From positions 186,001 through 250,000 of the forward strand of contig NW_026999295.1 of assembly GCF_037126465.1 (NCBI RefSeq): a stretch of DNA of 64,000 nt, given 5' to 3'. Position numbers and translations under genes: made by a program. Under the pieces are notes generated by a model. That model made no database searches and was not told where the DNA came from. It saw nothing but the letters and a program-made list of their open reading frames with translations. The stretch comes from Ornithodoros turicata (lineage: Eukaryota > Arthropoda > Arachnida > Ixodida > Argasidae). Position 1 is the first letter of the stretch. Every line of letters starts with the position of its first letter. Of the stretch, positions 12,698 to 24,290 are shown in pieces.

Positions 12698-12718
12698 CTA
12701 TATATACATATATACCTA
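12698..12718 (-). promoter_or_regulatory. TATA box of the glycine-rich gene
   Basis: On the minus strand this reads as alternating TATA (TATATATAG at its downstream end). An initiator-like ACAGTCAGAC follows near 12680 and the ATG is at 12647, a normal arthropod spacing. Confidence 0.6.
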
Positions 12719-12789
12719 TATGGTACTTCACACTCTCCGCCCACCTCGCCCACTTTCACCCGTTCAACGACTTTTACGCAATGTAACCG

Positions 12790-13476
12790 AATTTATCGCA
12801 CGATATTTGTGAAAGAAGGAAATGGCAACACCTTGTTCCGTGCAGAGACTCTCATCCACATCTCAGAATAGATGCCTCGTTCGTGTCTTCGGGGGAGAAA
12901 GTCCGGTTGCTTTATTCGACTTTTCCTTTTGTGGCCACCCGCCCTAAAAATCTAAAAATGCATCGCATCTTAACGCTATACAGAAGCGGATGAAATACTG
13001 TGCCATTACCCCGTGCTTTCATTTTATCTGGGGCTATAATTACACCGGCGCTTCCTTCCTAAACTAGGAAGCCAAATGGTGTCTAATTACGACCTGACAA
13101 CGACTGACCAAAACTGTGTGTGCAGTGTATTTCACGATGCTCAATCGCTAATGAGGAACGCTTCTGTTGTATAGGATAGCCGTAGGAGCGCCACTGGGGT
13201 GGACTGACGACATTGCTGCTCTGAAAAGACTGAGTAAACAGTTTGAAATGCATGGATTTTCAAGAATGCATTGGAGTCGGCGTCCCTGAAAAGCTCCTCC
13301 TGTTGTGATTTCGTACGTTGACTTTGTGGGACCATCAAACCTAAACCAAGTTCTTCTCGGGTACAGGATTATCCTTAGGCTCTTGTTCCCGTCAGGAAAA
13401 GAAAATATATTAATTGTTTTCTGGTTCACACCGGTTTAGCATATTAGTCCTCAGCCCTTACAGACATTTCAGGCAG
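12790..13476. other. No gene seen
   Basis: Mixed sequence with no recognised repeat or domain. The open frames are short and without context. Confidence 0.4.
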
Positions 13477-13479
13477 TTA

Positions 13480-13801
13480 TGGCAATTTCGGGTGACGCAT
13501 TTGGGGTGCTTTTTCAGCCCTTAAAGCGAGCGGTACATTCGGATGATGTAAATGGAGCTAGAGCCGCGTGTTTGAGTCATGCAGCACGGAGCAGTTTCAG
13601 CCCCTCTAGGGCGCTGTTTTGGCTCCTGCTCGGAGAGGCCGAGCCGGAGGTGCTCCTAGTGTACTAGTGCGCAGCACCTCTTGTGGTAAGAGTGTCTGGT
13701 GAATTCAGGTGTAGACCGCCACAGGGCGGTTCTTGTGTGGAACTCGAACCGGGCGGGAGCGCTCTCACTCGTGCATCGAAATACATCACCCGAATTCGCC
13801 A
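13480..13801. mobile_element. MITE with TTA target duplication (PIF/Harbinger-like)
   Basis: Inverted ends of about 22 bp (TGGCAATTTCGGGTGA... and ...TCACCCGAATTCGCCA) are flanked by TTA on each side (13477-13479, 13802-13804). A three-base TWA duplication is typical of PIF/Harbinger elements. The 322-bp interior is GC-rich with no coding capacity. Confidence 0.75.
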
Positions 13802-13804
13802 TTA

Positions 13805-14468
13805 GTAAAAGGACGAAGTAGAAAAAGTCTGCCTTGTTGGTGCTGCATAACAAGTAGACAAAATTAGTAAAAGGAGTGGCATAGCAGGGTAAGCAACCTC
13901 AGAATTTTTTCGTATACAAGGAAATCTATTTGAAAACCAGATTTGACTCTCTCTAAATGGTTTTAGTTTTCTGGTTTTCTATATAATACGCGCTCCCAAA
14001 TGCCGTAATTACGTTTGTGCGTATACATAAGTGGGTACAGGAGGCTGTACCCGCTTTTGCCTTTCGTGATGTCAAAATATTTGCCCATAAAATAAAAAAA
14101 AGGCAGCACAGAACGTAAATGTTGATGACGTGGGCGCTGTTGCACAGGCGCCAAAGGGTTGGCAAGCCAAACATCAAACGAGGATTGCAAAAATGCGAAA
14201 CGTAGGGGAAACACAAAATACGCACTGTGGTTAGTATTCAACGTTTTTGTGGTTTTAACATAGCGTATACTAGTGAGCTGCAGTAGGTAGGCAGTACGTT
14301 ACGAAAGCGGTACGTTAAAGGTAAACTGTATAGTCAGAGATCAGCAGGGTGTTGTCAGCCAATTCGAATGAATAAAGCGATTGGCTTATCATGTTCTTGC
14401 AACAGTTATCGTGAATATAGCTGCATGCCGCAAGTAGACTGCATTATCGCACGAAACTGCGTCTTAAG
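13805..14468. other. No gene seen
   Basis: AT-rich sequence with no recognisable feature. Confidence 0.4.
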
Positions 14469-14567
14469 GTGCGTCCTCACTATGCCGATCGGCTCTCCCC
14501 GCTGGGCTTTGTCTATGGGTGGCTCACTGCGCCGATCGGCCTTCCCAATCGGCATAGTGAGGACACA
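14469..14567. repeat. About 100-bp inverted-repeat element
   Basis: GTGCGTCCTCACTATGCCGA at the left pairs with TCGGCATAGTGAGGACACAC at the right, with a further internal CCGATCGG pair. A very short MITE or hairpin. Confidence 0.75.
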
Positions 14568-14569
14568 CA

Positions 14570-15507
14570 TTTAGAACGCGGTCTTGGGATACGTGCGTAT
14601 TGGATATAGGGCCATGTTTTTTTTTTTTTTTTCAGAGGCATATATGCAGGCGCCCCTACTTAAGGCAAATAAACCATGTTTAGGTCCCTTTAGTGCATCA
14701 TAAAGACATATATTCATTTTTCGGGTCGAAATTGCGAAGGCGATTTTTTTTTACTTTTGTTGGCGCACATACAGATCACGCGGACAGGTCGTGCATCGAA
14801 AGCGTGAAAGGCAAGAACGAAAACCACGCATTAATCTCAAATCAATGCCAGCGCTACACGTGACGACTTCATTCTGTAAAACGTTGCCATCCATCTGAGG
14901 CGGGTTCGCAGACGAAGTCAAAATATTTTGGATGTAGGCCCTCGACGGAATAGAGGAGCAAGACAACTGGATTTAGAATCGATTAAAGAGACAATGATGA
15001 CTTCGTAGCGCATATCCATAGTTCACTTGCAGCTTCTATCGCCAAAGAATTAACGTTACCACGGCCTACTGCAGACCTGGACATGCGCAAAGCTCCCAGC
15101 ACCGGGGTAGTAGTTCTGGCAATTGCTATGGCATTCGGCGCTAGTTAGCACTATTCATTACCACGTGATTTGCCGAAACCGCGGCAATGTATCGTGGGCT
15201 GCGTTGACAACGAGAAAGAGGTACGGGAGAGGGTGGCATGTGCGTAGCAATAACTTGTGTAGCAGACGAACGACGGGGGCAATGATAACAATGTACATGT
15301 CCCTTCCTCTCCAATCCTATGTGGCGCTTGTAGCAGCCACTATGGTAATTAACCCATTACGCGGCTCTCCGATAGGCGATTGCCATGTCTCCAGGTCGCT
15401 AGTATAGAGTATGTCCTGAACGTTCCAAGAGCGTAGGTTGCTTTAGTCTAAAATAGCCGTTATTCAGTGACAAGTACAACCCCAAAAGGTAAAAGACAAA
15501 TATGCAA
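14570..15507. other. No gene seen
   Basis: Contains a T-run near 14619-14632. No recognised repeat family or exon. The end nearest 15508 is beyond the poly(A) signal of the next gene. Confidence 0.4.
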
Positions 15508-15513
15508 TTTAAT
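15508..15513 (-). promoter_or_regulatory. Poly(A) signal of the 15599-16399 gene
   Basis: The minus strand reads ATTAAA about 85 bases past the stop codon, a usual distance. Confidence 0.45.
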
Positions 15514-15598
15514 GCTTTAGTGCAAAAACACTTGGCAGAACATTAAAAACAGCAACTACATGGTAGAAGGTCACCGACATAACAGAAAAGAGCTGCTC

Positions 15599-16399
15599 TC
15601 AATATGTAGTTGAGGCCGTAGTCGAAAGCATGTTGTCCTCTGCAGGTGTTGCCTCCGTGAGAGGCTGAATAACATCGCGTTTGCCGAAGCTATTCCTTTC
15701 GGTGGTGGAAGGCGGTACAGTTGACGACCCAACACTGCGCTTGGCGACATCTACGGTGGCACCTGTAGAAGTAAACAGCGTCGTCCACGGGCCTCCAGAC
15801 GGTGTCATCTCTGCGCTACGCTCGAGGCGAATGGAACCTTCAGTAGTAGACGGAGTCACCGCGTTTCGGCGATAGTTACCCCTTGAACGAGTGCTGTACA
15901 CGTCGGTCTGCGCTGTGGGGAAACCCTGTTCGGATTGTTCGTAGGTCTGATGTTCTGTAGAAGCCGGCTCGCTGTGAAGAGCTTCAACCCAAGCAATTAT
16001 GGCTTCTCGTTTGGTCAATCCAGGAGTGTCAGATTCGTAGGCTCCCACCGTTGCATTTTCATCGTATCCATGCACCAAGGGCGTGGACACGTCGACGGAG
16101 CGCTTGGCAATACCAGTGGAGGCGAACGTTGTAGAAGGCACGTGGCGTCTGACACGAGTTTCCGTTGAGTCTGTGCTGTTCCCCAGAGCTTCGGAAACGA
16201 AATGCCTGTCCTCTGGATCTTCTTCGGGTAAACCTGTTGAAGCAGAGACATCTCTTCTCCAGAATGGCCAGAAGCCCGAAGACGTCGATTCTGTGGCAGT
16301 TTCAGGTGAGCCTGTCGTTGTGGTAGGGCTACCATACATGGCAGCGGAGGTTGCGGTAAGTATGGTGGCCAGCACGACCATCTTTTTCCAGGACTCCAT
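15599..16399 (-). CDS. Secreted Ser/Thr-rich protein with seven dibasic sites
   Basis: A 266-residue intronless frame. Residues 1-20 form a signal peptide (basic MESWKK, then VVLATILTATSAA). The rest is rich in Ser, Thr, Pro and Glu (many STT, PSTT and TEG motifs), mucin-like, with two N-glycosylation sequons (N74, N115). Dibasic pairs fall at 48-49, 84-85, 99-100, 130-131, 177-178, 220-221 and 240-241, usually followed by a hydrophobic or acidic residue (RRDV, RRHV, KRSV, KREA, RRNA, KRSV, KRDV). That is the pattern of a precursor cut by a furin or prohormone-type protease into six or seven peptides. There are no cysteines. I recognise no family. It could equally be a mucin-like salivary protein in which the dibasics are incidental. 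A TATA-like box and poly(A) signal support a real gene. Confidence 0.75.
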   Translation of the reverse strand: MESWKKMVVLATILTATSAAMYGSPTTTTGSPETATESTSSGFWPFWRRDVSASTGLPEEDPEDRHFVSEALGNSTDSTETRVRRHVPSTTFASTGIAKRSVDVSTPLVHGYDENATVGAYESDTPGLTKREAIIAWVEALHSEPASTEHQTYEQSEQGFPTAQTDVYSTRSRGNYRRNAVTPSTTEGSIRLERSAEMTPSGGPWTTLFTSTGATVDVAKRSVGSSTVPPSTTERNSFGKRDVIQPLTEATPAEDNMLSTTASTTY

Positions 16400-16476
16400 G
16401 GCTGTTCGCTCCGAGTTGGGTTCTTGTTCGTCAAAGGCTCAGTAGCAGCTTGTGACAGCGACAACGGTTCCACTCT

Positions 16477-16484
16477 CTTTTAAA
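16477..16484 (-). promoter_or_regulatory. TATA-like box upstream of the dibasic pro-protein
   Basis: TTTAAAAG on the minus strand lies about 80 bases before the ATG, with a TCACAAG initiator-like sequence about 30 bases downstream of it. Confidence 0.5.
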
Positions 16485-16489
16485 GCCAT

Positions 16490-18253
16490 TTTGTGATGAC
16501 GTATATCGCTTGATTTGAATTTGGTGGGGGCGTAGACGTGGCTATCTGAGGCAGTCACGCGGGAAATGCGATTGCCTTCTGATAACCCTGCACTGGCTGC
16601 TAAGATGTTAACTGGCAGAGGTGACCTGAGATTACTCGGGCAGTGCAATCACTTCGGCAATACATGCGCGTATCGTTATCGTTTATTCATAGGGTTTGCT
16701 GTTGGCGAACTCCACTGGTCGTTGTAGCGCAGAACAGCATACACAGGATTGAGTGTGCGTGGTGCACTGGTGGTCGCTTCAGTGAAACGTGCGTCGCGTC
16801 TCACTTGCCGTTCCGTTCATTTCTACACTGAACCCACACCGGCACTCTACACTGCGCTGCACGAAATCGAACAACGGAATACGCCACTTTTGCTACTAAA
16901 AAGGTGAATTATTCATACAAATCCTTTTCGAATTCGACCTTTCTAAGGGCTACTAAACTTTCCTTTCTAACCTGCGCTGACCAAAAAAAAAAACATCACT
17001 CGTCCCAGACAGCTCGCAGTGTTGATGATTCGTGAAATATGATACTGGTTCCAAAGAAAGTTCAAACACTCACAGAGTTGCGATCCCCCTGAATGTTCAA
17101 TTAAGGTCGTGAAAAAATCTTACTGTCATTTACAGCAAAAGCTTTTTTGGTTCTTCTGCCAGAACGCTGGCGCATGTTTTTCGTCGGTAACGAAACCATC
17201 CGCTAAATAAAACCGAAAAAGGATAACCAATAATTGGCAATAAAATATTTCATGTTAAGCTGTCGTGCATGAAGCTGCGCTCCTCCGAGTGATCATTTTT
17301 TTTTTATTTTTTCTAGCTTTACGTTTTGGTCTTGATTGTAGGACACGTGACTGTAATTAAACGTGACTGAAATGAAAGTGGTGAAGAAGTCCAGCGCGCT
17401 ATTACCGTCGCGGGTTGGGGGGGGGGTGAGAATTTGTTAGGAATAGCAGAACAAGTCGGGAACCGAGTTCAATTTCTCCTGTTTTTTTCCTTACAAACAA
17501 ACCAAAACAAACAAACGATTTTTGATATTGGACTCGTGCAAAGCAAGTTCCTATATAATGCCGGACACGTCCTCACAGAAAAGTGACGCTGAAATCGTTG
17601 TTCATTCTGACAAAGAAACGCAAAAAGAGTAATAATGTAGACAAAAGAAAAACAACATTCAAAAACAGAAACAAGCGCAGTCCAAATCAAGGCACGCTAC
17701 AAGCAAAAAATGTTGAGACGCTATGTAACATGAACAATAACAACAATAAATGATGGAGAGGTGATGATGACATGGGATGTTTTCCCCTGGTGGCGTGGTG
17801 TAGCATGAAGGTGACCACCAGACCCCGGATTCTTAAGCAAATGCCTAGTTTTTCTCTTCACCTTCTTACAGTGCACTTTTGATACAAGAGCACGAATTAG
17901 GTGATGGGGAACCTGCATAAGTGATTTGATTGTGCCTATATAAATGCATATATCGGTTTTAGTGCCTATTTTAGCATAAAAAATTGCTTAAAATGGCTTT
18001 TCGGCTGCAGAATGAGACAACGCTTGTGGAGGGCGTCACACTGCATGTCTTGGCAGCGCTTCCGGTAATTAAGCGGGAGCTGCTAGTCGACACCTCTTTC
18101 AACTGTGTATTTTTGAAGGGCGCTGCTTTAAAATACCCGGTTGCATGCACACTACACAACTAACTTGACTCCTACAAAACTGCACATTATCCGGGATGAA
18201 AAAAGATCATCTGTGGAAATCTGCCTGCGTCATTTCTTACTAGCGCTCGCATA
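16490..18253. other. No gene seen
   Basis: AT-rich sequence with A-, T- and G-homopolymers (16983-16993, 17299-17320, 17418-17427). No domain, repeat family or splice-supported exon is recognisable. Confidence 0.4.
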
Positions 18254-18892
18254 ATGGCACATCGTGTTACGACATGCGTCGTACAACGACCGTTTTTGCG
18301 TTTTCAACGATGTGTTGGCTACCGAAGATGTCACCGATGGTGTCACTGTTCGCGAAGATCGCGAACTTGGCATGAAGGTGGTGACGCATCTGGCAAAGGT
18401 TTCATCATTTTTTCATTCGACACATTTCTGGCACTGCTGAATGCTCTTAAGCGCATGTGGCCAACCATACGAAGAGACAGTCTAAATACACACATCGCCC
18501 GGGAACCGGTAAAACGTGTAGTTTTACATGAGCTCACCAATAACGTTATTATTTGTATAACAATTCAGTTTGCTACAACAGTCGATACCGTCACACGCTC
18601 GTTATTCTGTGCGCGTATTCTCATTTCCGATCGCAGCGAACGAGCAGCCACACAGGAAACAAGTGGTGGAAACGCACATTCTGTGGTGCAATCGTACGAT
18701 TTCCTTTCTTGTTTCTTTTCTGCTTTGGGGTGTGCCGTCTTTCTTTTTTTGGGGGGTAGCAGAATTCGCTTGCGCGAATTCAACCTCCCCTTGTTATTTT
18801 ACCAAGCACCAACACCACCACCAAGTGGAGAAAGAAGCGCGAGCACAGCATGGCGAGCGGTTTGCGGTGTCGGACAGCGAACAGGACAGTGA
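18254..18892 (+). other. Unrecognised 212-codon open frame, probably not a gene
   Basis: This is one of the longer open frames in the window. Its second half is low-quality sequence containing G- and T-runs. Another frame in 18307-18430 has a more protein-like composition (EDVTDGVTVRED). This may be a frameshifted relic of a mobile-element protein, but no family is recognised. Confidence 0.12.
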
Positions 18893-18904
18893 CAGGACGA
18901 AGTG

Positions 18905-19484
18905 AAATATGAAAACTTTATTATCCTATTATTTATTAACCTATACACCTATTTGACCTATTCTATTGCCTATTCCTGACGTACGCAGAGCGTCAGAACA
19001 CTCTATATTCGCGTTAGTTCAGTAATTTCTGGAGTGTGCAGTCAGGTGGGTAATGGAATGTCCCGGACCTCGATTTAAGGCGGAGACACCTCCTCCTGCT
19101 CATTTTGCTTCATGTAAGCTGCAACCGTTTGGAAAGTTCAGAAGAGCTGGAAGCAGTGATACAGCAGGTCAGTGAGGAAATAGCACGTTAAGTACCGTGA
19201 AAGGGGAAAATGATAGCTGAATCCAGGAGGGAAAAATGAGAGCTGCAGAAGAGCATCATAACGCAGAGGAGGAAAGGCTAGAGTTGTGTATAAGAAAGCA
19301 AGAAAAAAAGGCGCGCTCCGAGAAAGAGTATAATGGTATGGGTGAAATTTTCTAATGACTAAACATGTGTGTTTCTTTTATACTGGGCTGCCTGGTCCGT
19401 CACCTCTTCGGAAGGTCTATTGTGGCACTTGGCTGGAGGATTCGTGGCTCGAGAAAAATCGAAAACTGTTTATACAAACCTTTA
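18905..19484. other. No gene seen
   Basis: Short inverted pairs near 18928-18980 (TATTAACCTAT-type) and A-rich sequence; nothing codes. Confidence 0.35.
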
Positions 19485-19561
19485 GTACGTTAAGCGATCG
19501 CGCTTTCACCGAATCACTCTGTAAGAAAGTGATTCGGTGAAAGCGCGATGGCTTAACGTAC
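19485..19561. repeat. Near-perfect 77-bp palindrome
   Basis: GTACGTTAAGC and the following ATCGCGCTTTCACCGAATCAC pair with their complements ending GTAC at 19561, around a short loop (TCTGTAAGAAA). One unpaired G breaks the stem. Confidence 0.8.
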
Positions 19562-19924
19562 CAAGCGATTCAAATGTTTCCGTGATGATCGAGTAGAAAC
19601 GAGTAGAAATAATATGAATTATGGAGTAGTCATACACGCAAGATGAGTTACTTTTAATACTGCACGTAGCATTATTGGGTTTCCGGGTGCCTGGCACCCT
19701 CGCGCTTTCGGTCAAAAATTACGCTGATATCACTGTGCCATCTGCGTATGGAGTTATATTTATACCAGCGTACTTGTGGTGCTCTCTCAAGATATACTTT
19801 GAACTCTGAATAATTTGCCTTTGAAGAAGTAGTATGCATACAGGTCGGAAAGGATGATTTATGACTTGTGTTTGTGGCAGTCGAGCACACATGCGCGCAC
19901 CACACACTCGTACGTGCGTGCATG

Positions 19925-19930
<6 letters not shown>

Positions 19931-20008
<78 letters not shown>
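19931..20008. repeat. AT dinucleotide microsatellite
   Basis: Two AT runs of about 36 bases each are separated by a short AGAATA-type spacer. Open frames translating as Ile-Tyr repeats across it are artefacts. Confidence 0.95.
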
Positions 20009-20010
<2 letters not shown>

Positions 20011-21465
20011 TCTTTTTTGTCCCGAAGAAGGCGGAGCTTCCGCCGTAACGTAGACATCCTCCCTAACTTTTATAGTTTTGAAGTTTTAATAAACCCCTTT
20101 TTTGTTACTTCCCCTACTTTCGTCTTCTGTCTCCCATTTATTTCAACTAGATATATATAGATATATATGTGCATATACGGTATACATACAATGCATGCAT
20201 CCATGCACGTTTGTGTTATCATTTGAAAGCTGGTGGATAGAGCGACTGCACTGGGATGAAGAAAGGATGAGACGCACAATCAATTTTTCCTACGGACATG
20301 GCCTGAGAGAGAAACTGTAAGCCAGTATGGCGACGTATTTCGAAATATAATGGCAGTGTAATTAACTGAAGAAATGGCGTAAACCCAGACACGCTGGAGG
20401 ACAAAATTCATGATCAAGGACCCTGAGCGTGCGCTACAGCAATGCTGTTTGGTGTTCGTTGTTCGTTTTTCCATAACTAGTTGCGTATACACATACGAGT
20501 ATTCCTGGTTGTGTATGAGGTAAAGGTTGTTTGTTGGTTTGAGCAGTCTTGTGTTCGTCCTAGCTCTTGTACCCTACGCTCAGCCTTCATCATCATGATT
20601 CGCTGTGTAAATACTGCAGGGTAGATTAAGAGGTTAACAAATTAAAATCACAAGACTCCCCTACGTGAAATTTAAAACTGGCGAAGGTAAATGACATATT
20701 TAAAAATTGAGACCGGTTAAATGCGAGGCACACCAATGCTGGTATTGTTCTCAAGCGTATAATGACAACGTCACACATGCGTGCAAAAGCAACGAGGTAG
20801 AGTTTTGGACACGACATCAGTCGTTTCATTGAACAAATAGAGGAAATCTGTTAGTGAGTATGGGAGAAAGTCTGAAGGGGATGTGGCCTCGCGTTTTGGT
20901 GACTTGTCCAGAAAAGAAACACTGTAACTAGCCTTGATGGCATTTTCATTCAATATCCTTGTTAATAGTCAATTTGAGCATTTAAAATCGTCACATTCCC
21001 AGAAATCCGGGACACGGTTTCTTAAAGTTGGCATGACCGGCGTACTCGCTGCCCTCCATTGAAGCAATGCATTCCACCTGGTTTTGTTAGAATATCTGTT
21101 GACGCTGAGCTTTAGAAAGAAAAGCCCACACATGGGTGTTGCTGTGAGAGGCACATCGATGGTGTACTATAGTGGAATGGAAGCGCAAGAGCGTCGCAGT
21201 TTTGTTCCTGGAGGACTTATTTGCGCCGTGTTGGCTTCATGGCAGAATGCACTGGTGTGCTATTATTGTTGTACTTGGCTAAAACAATGGGTTCTCCAGA
21301 AAATGCGCATGTAGGACATGAAACTTGAATTTGTCTTGTACGCTTTGCAACTTTGTGCGCTGTTGTGGGACGCTGCAATTTTGTTCCCACGACAAAAGAA
21401 GTATTGACAAGCTCGGTGTGGCTTGCGAAGCGCCTGTACATTCATTCCTGCTGGGAGCTGTTACT
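20009..21465. other. No gene seen
   Basis: A short GCGGAGCTTCCGCC palindrome (20030-20043) and an AATAAA near 20089 may belong to the 3' end of an old retroelement. A second AT-rich patch lies at 20149-20175. Nothing else is recognisable. Confidence 0.35.
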
Positions 21466-21585
21466 GTCAGCGTTGGCTCAGTGGTAAAGGTGTTGGTCAC
21501 TGCTTTCGGGGGCCGTGGTTCGATCCGCGGTGTGCTCGTTTTTTTTTCCTTCTTCCTTTTCTTTTTTTTTTGTAGAGGTAGTTAA
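21466..21585 (+). mobile_element. tRNA-headed SINE
   Basis: A pol III A box (TGGCTCAGTGG, 21474-21484) and B box (GGTTCGATCC, 21517-21526) are correctly spaced. They are followed by T-rich sequence that would terminate or tail the transcript. The acceptor stem does not close well, which favours a SINE head over a functional tRNA gene. Confidence 0.65.
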
Positions 21586-21789
21586 ACAGAGATAGGTATG
21601 AGAGTAACGGCAGGGCGAGAGCGTGAGAGTTTTGGCTTAATAATGCCGTACTGGACCTATGCCACACTGCATGATGTTCAGTTGGATTTAGTTGCCCTAA
21701 TGCTGTGCGATCGCCTGTGCAGTTAATATGTGAATAGCAGATGACTTCCCCTTGCACTCCCACTTACTTCACCGCTACAGGAATCCCCG

Positions 21790-22837
21790 TTTTGCACAAC
21801 ACCACGCGCGTTTGTTGTAATGTAGATTATTGTCAATCATTTAAAATACATTTCGGACTTGTGGCATAAACGCCCTTTACTGACTGTAAACTCCAGGTCG
21901 ATGTGACAACGGAATCAATTATGTGGGTCAACTTTGACGCGCTCTAATGGTAAATATATTTAAGATGAACGAACTACCACGCGTGTTTGTTGTAGCGTTG
22001 ATACATGATACATTTACCATAAATTTCGGACCTGTAACGAATGCAAACATCTCAGCGAAAAGAGCTGTAGCTTAAACGTCCTTGTCCCTGTCAAGGCGGA
22101 ACTCATCAAATTTTCATTGATAGAGGTCGACCTGACACGGAATCGTCATGCGGGTACACTTTAACGCGCTATAATGGGGAAACTAATTGAAATGCACAAA
22201 GTGCCACGCGTGTTTGTTGTAGTGTAGATGCTTGTCCATCATATACCACAAATTTGAAACATGTGGCTTAAACGTCCTTCCTTCCCAGTCAAGGCGGAAC
22301 TCATCAAATTTTCATGGATAGAGGTCGATCTGACACGGAATCGTCACGCGAATACATTTTAACACTTCATAATGTCAAAATTAATTGAAATGCAGAAAGC
22401 GCCACGGTGGCTTTGTTGTAGTATACATGATTGTCCATCATTTACCATCAGTTTCAAACGTGTGGCTTAAACGTCCTTTGTTCCCTGTCAAGGCGGAACT
22501 CATCAAATTTTCATTCATCGAGATCGATGTGACGACGGAGTCCTGGTGAAAGCAAACTTGGACGCGCTCTAATGGTGAAACTAAATAGGATGCACAAAGT
22601 TGTAAGCATGTTTTTTGGTAATATAGATTTTTTAATGTAATGTATATCGAACTTGTGGCTTAAACGTCCTTTGTTTCCTGTAAAGACACAACTCACAAAA
22701 TTTTCATTCGAGGTCAATATGACGACGGAACCAATTATGCGGGTCAGCTTTGACGCGCTCTAATGGTAATTGGAATTAAAGTGAAGAAATTTCCTACGCA
22801 TGCTTTTCGCAGTGTAGATGCATTTCAATCTTTTAAC
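21790..22837. repeat. Degenerate satellite-like tandem repeat, left part
   Basis: A unit of roughly 175-225 bases recurs, recognisable by CCACGCG(C/T)GTTTGTTGTA. It recurs near 21804, 21979, 22203, 22401, 22599 and 22792. Each copy also has CTTAAACGTCCTT, AAGGCGGAACTCATC and a GAATC...TTTGACGCGCTCTAATGG block. Copies are well diverged. Confidence 0.8.
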
Positions 22838-22848
22838 ATAAATTCCGG

Positions 22849-24098
22849 GGGGGATATGTTTAATAATAACAAAGAAGAGGAACGAGGGAAAGGTCAGCCA
22901 GACAGGGTGTCGGCTTGCTATTCCCCCCCCCCCCCAAAAAAAAAAAAGCTGAGAGAGGGTACCCAGGCAGGCACAGTCCGGTTCACAGGGCGACCAGTAG
23001 GTCGGTTGCGGCGAGGTAACGGAGGAGCAGTCTGGTGACTACGCACTGTCGGGCGCGCTGCACGGGGCCGAGTAAGGTCCGCAGCGTGAGGTGCAGGCCG
23101 AGCTGTGTGAGCTGTTGCTCAAGTGCGGCTCTGGCTGAGGAGCAAAGGCGGCAGTGCAGGAGGAGGTGGGTAGTGTCCGCCACCACACCACATTTCGTGC
23201 ATAGTGGAGAACCTATGTTGCCCATGAGGAACTGGCGCGATGGGGTCTTAGCGACGTTGAGTCGTAAGCGGTGAAGGAGTGAGCTCTCCCTTCGAGAGAG
23301 GCTCAGTGGGATGGTGAGCTCTATCTTGGGATCGATGGAATGAAGGAAAGTGCGGGCTGGGACGGCGCTCTCAGTGAAGAGGCGAGTGTGCTGGGCTCAC
23401 ATGCGGCGTATGTAGAGTCGGCATGACGAGGGTGATAGCGGGGCCGATAACAATGGTGCAGAGGTGTGGGCCTGCTTCGCAGCGGCGTCGGCGGATGTGT
23501 TGCCGGGGAGGCCTGTGTGACCGGGGACCCACTGAAGCCAAACGCTGTGGCCCGCGCGGGCGAGACGGCTGAGGCACTGAACGATGAGCGCGCCAATGTC
23601 CTGAACAAGGGGAATCGAGAATGATGACAGCACTTCTAGCGCCGCCTTGCTGTCTGTAAAGATGGTCCATGGTGCGGGAACGGATGCCGAGATGAACTTC
23701 AGGGCTTCATGAATGGCGATCATTTCGGTTTCGGTGGATGAAGTCTCGTACGGGAGTTTAAACCCACGGCTGCAGTGGGCGTGACGCACGTAGAAGGCTG
23801 CTGCCGACCCGCCTGGTATCACCGAGCCATCGGTGTATATGGGTACTCGCTGGTTATGAAGCGAGTAAATGTGCTCCAACGCGAGCTGCCGCGCGACCCC
23901 CGTGGGGGTGTCATGCTTGCGAGGGAGGCCGGGGATGCGTGTTATCGTTGTGGGTCGGTCGAAGGTCCACATAGGGGGTGCGAACGACCCCGCCGGTGCA
24001 GGCGGAAGGCGCCGTTGAGTCTGCGAAGGGCGTCGCCGAAGGCAGAGTCCGGGTACTTCTGCGGTATCGTTCGCAGATGATGCAGGGGGTGCGTGTGA
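22849..24098 (-). mobile_element. 5'-truncated LINE inserted in the tandem repeat
   Basis: The insertion is bracketed by an 11-bp direct repeat, ATAAATTCCGG (22838-22848 and 24099-24109), inside one unit of the satellite-like array. The element runs on the minus strand; its 3' end has a T-run, a G-run and a GTTATTATTAAAC tail. Only the RNase H and C-terminal zinc-finger part of ORF2 is present. Confidence 0.85.
22983..24098 (-). pseudogene. LINE ORF2 C-terminus: RNase H plus CCHC
   Basis: The RNase H core is clear: YTDGS, TETEM, FTDSKAA and TSADAAAK supply the four acidic residues, with WVPGHTGLPGN between the last two. The frame meets one TGA (23397-23399) and continues in the same register through NVAKTPSRQF to a zinc finger, CTKCG...THLLLHC. 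An ORF2-linked RNase H of this kind fits the R1/I/Jockey-type LINEs. The endonuclease and reverse transcriptase are lost by 5' truncation, so it cannot mobilise itself. Confidence 0.8.
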
Positions 24099-24109
24099 AT
24101 AAATTCCGG

Positions 24110-24290
24110 ACATGTGGCTTAAACTTCCTTTATTCTCTAACTCGCCAAATTTTTCGTTCTCATGCAGCATTGTGCAAGGCCGTAACCTCCCAACGGGTTA
24201 ACTCGTTCTAATAGCAAAATAATGAATATGTCAAAAATACCATGCGTGTTTATTGTCATATACACGTTGTCCCCGCTAAATGTGACAATA
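24110..24290. repeat. Degenerate satellite-like tandem repeat, right part
   Basis: The repeat unit interrupted by the LINE resumes (CATGTGGCTTAAACTTCCTT). A further start motif, CATGCGTGTTTATTG, lies near 24241, after which homology fades. Confidence 0.65.

Noticed and set aside
12484..12759. 91-codon minus-strand frame
   Set aside because: It spans the TATA box and 5' leader of the Gly-rich gene; the real start is the ATG at 12647.
19719..20160. Open frames with long Ile-Tyr runs
   Set aside because: They are translations of the AT microsatellite at 19931-20008.
21466..21585. Functional tRNA gene
   Set aside because: A and B boxes are present but the acceptor stem does not pair; a SINE is the better reading.
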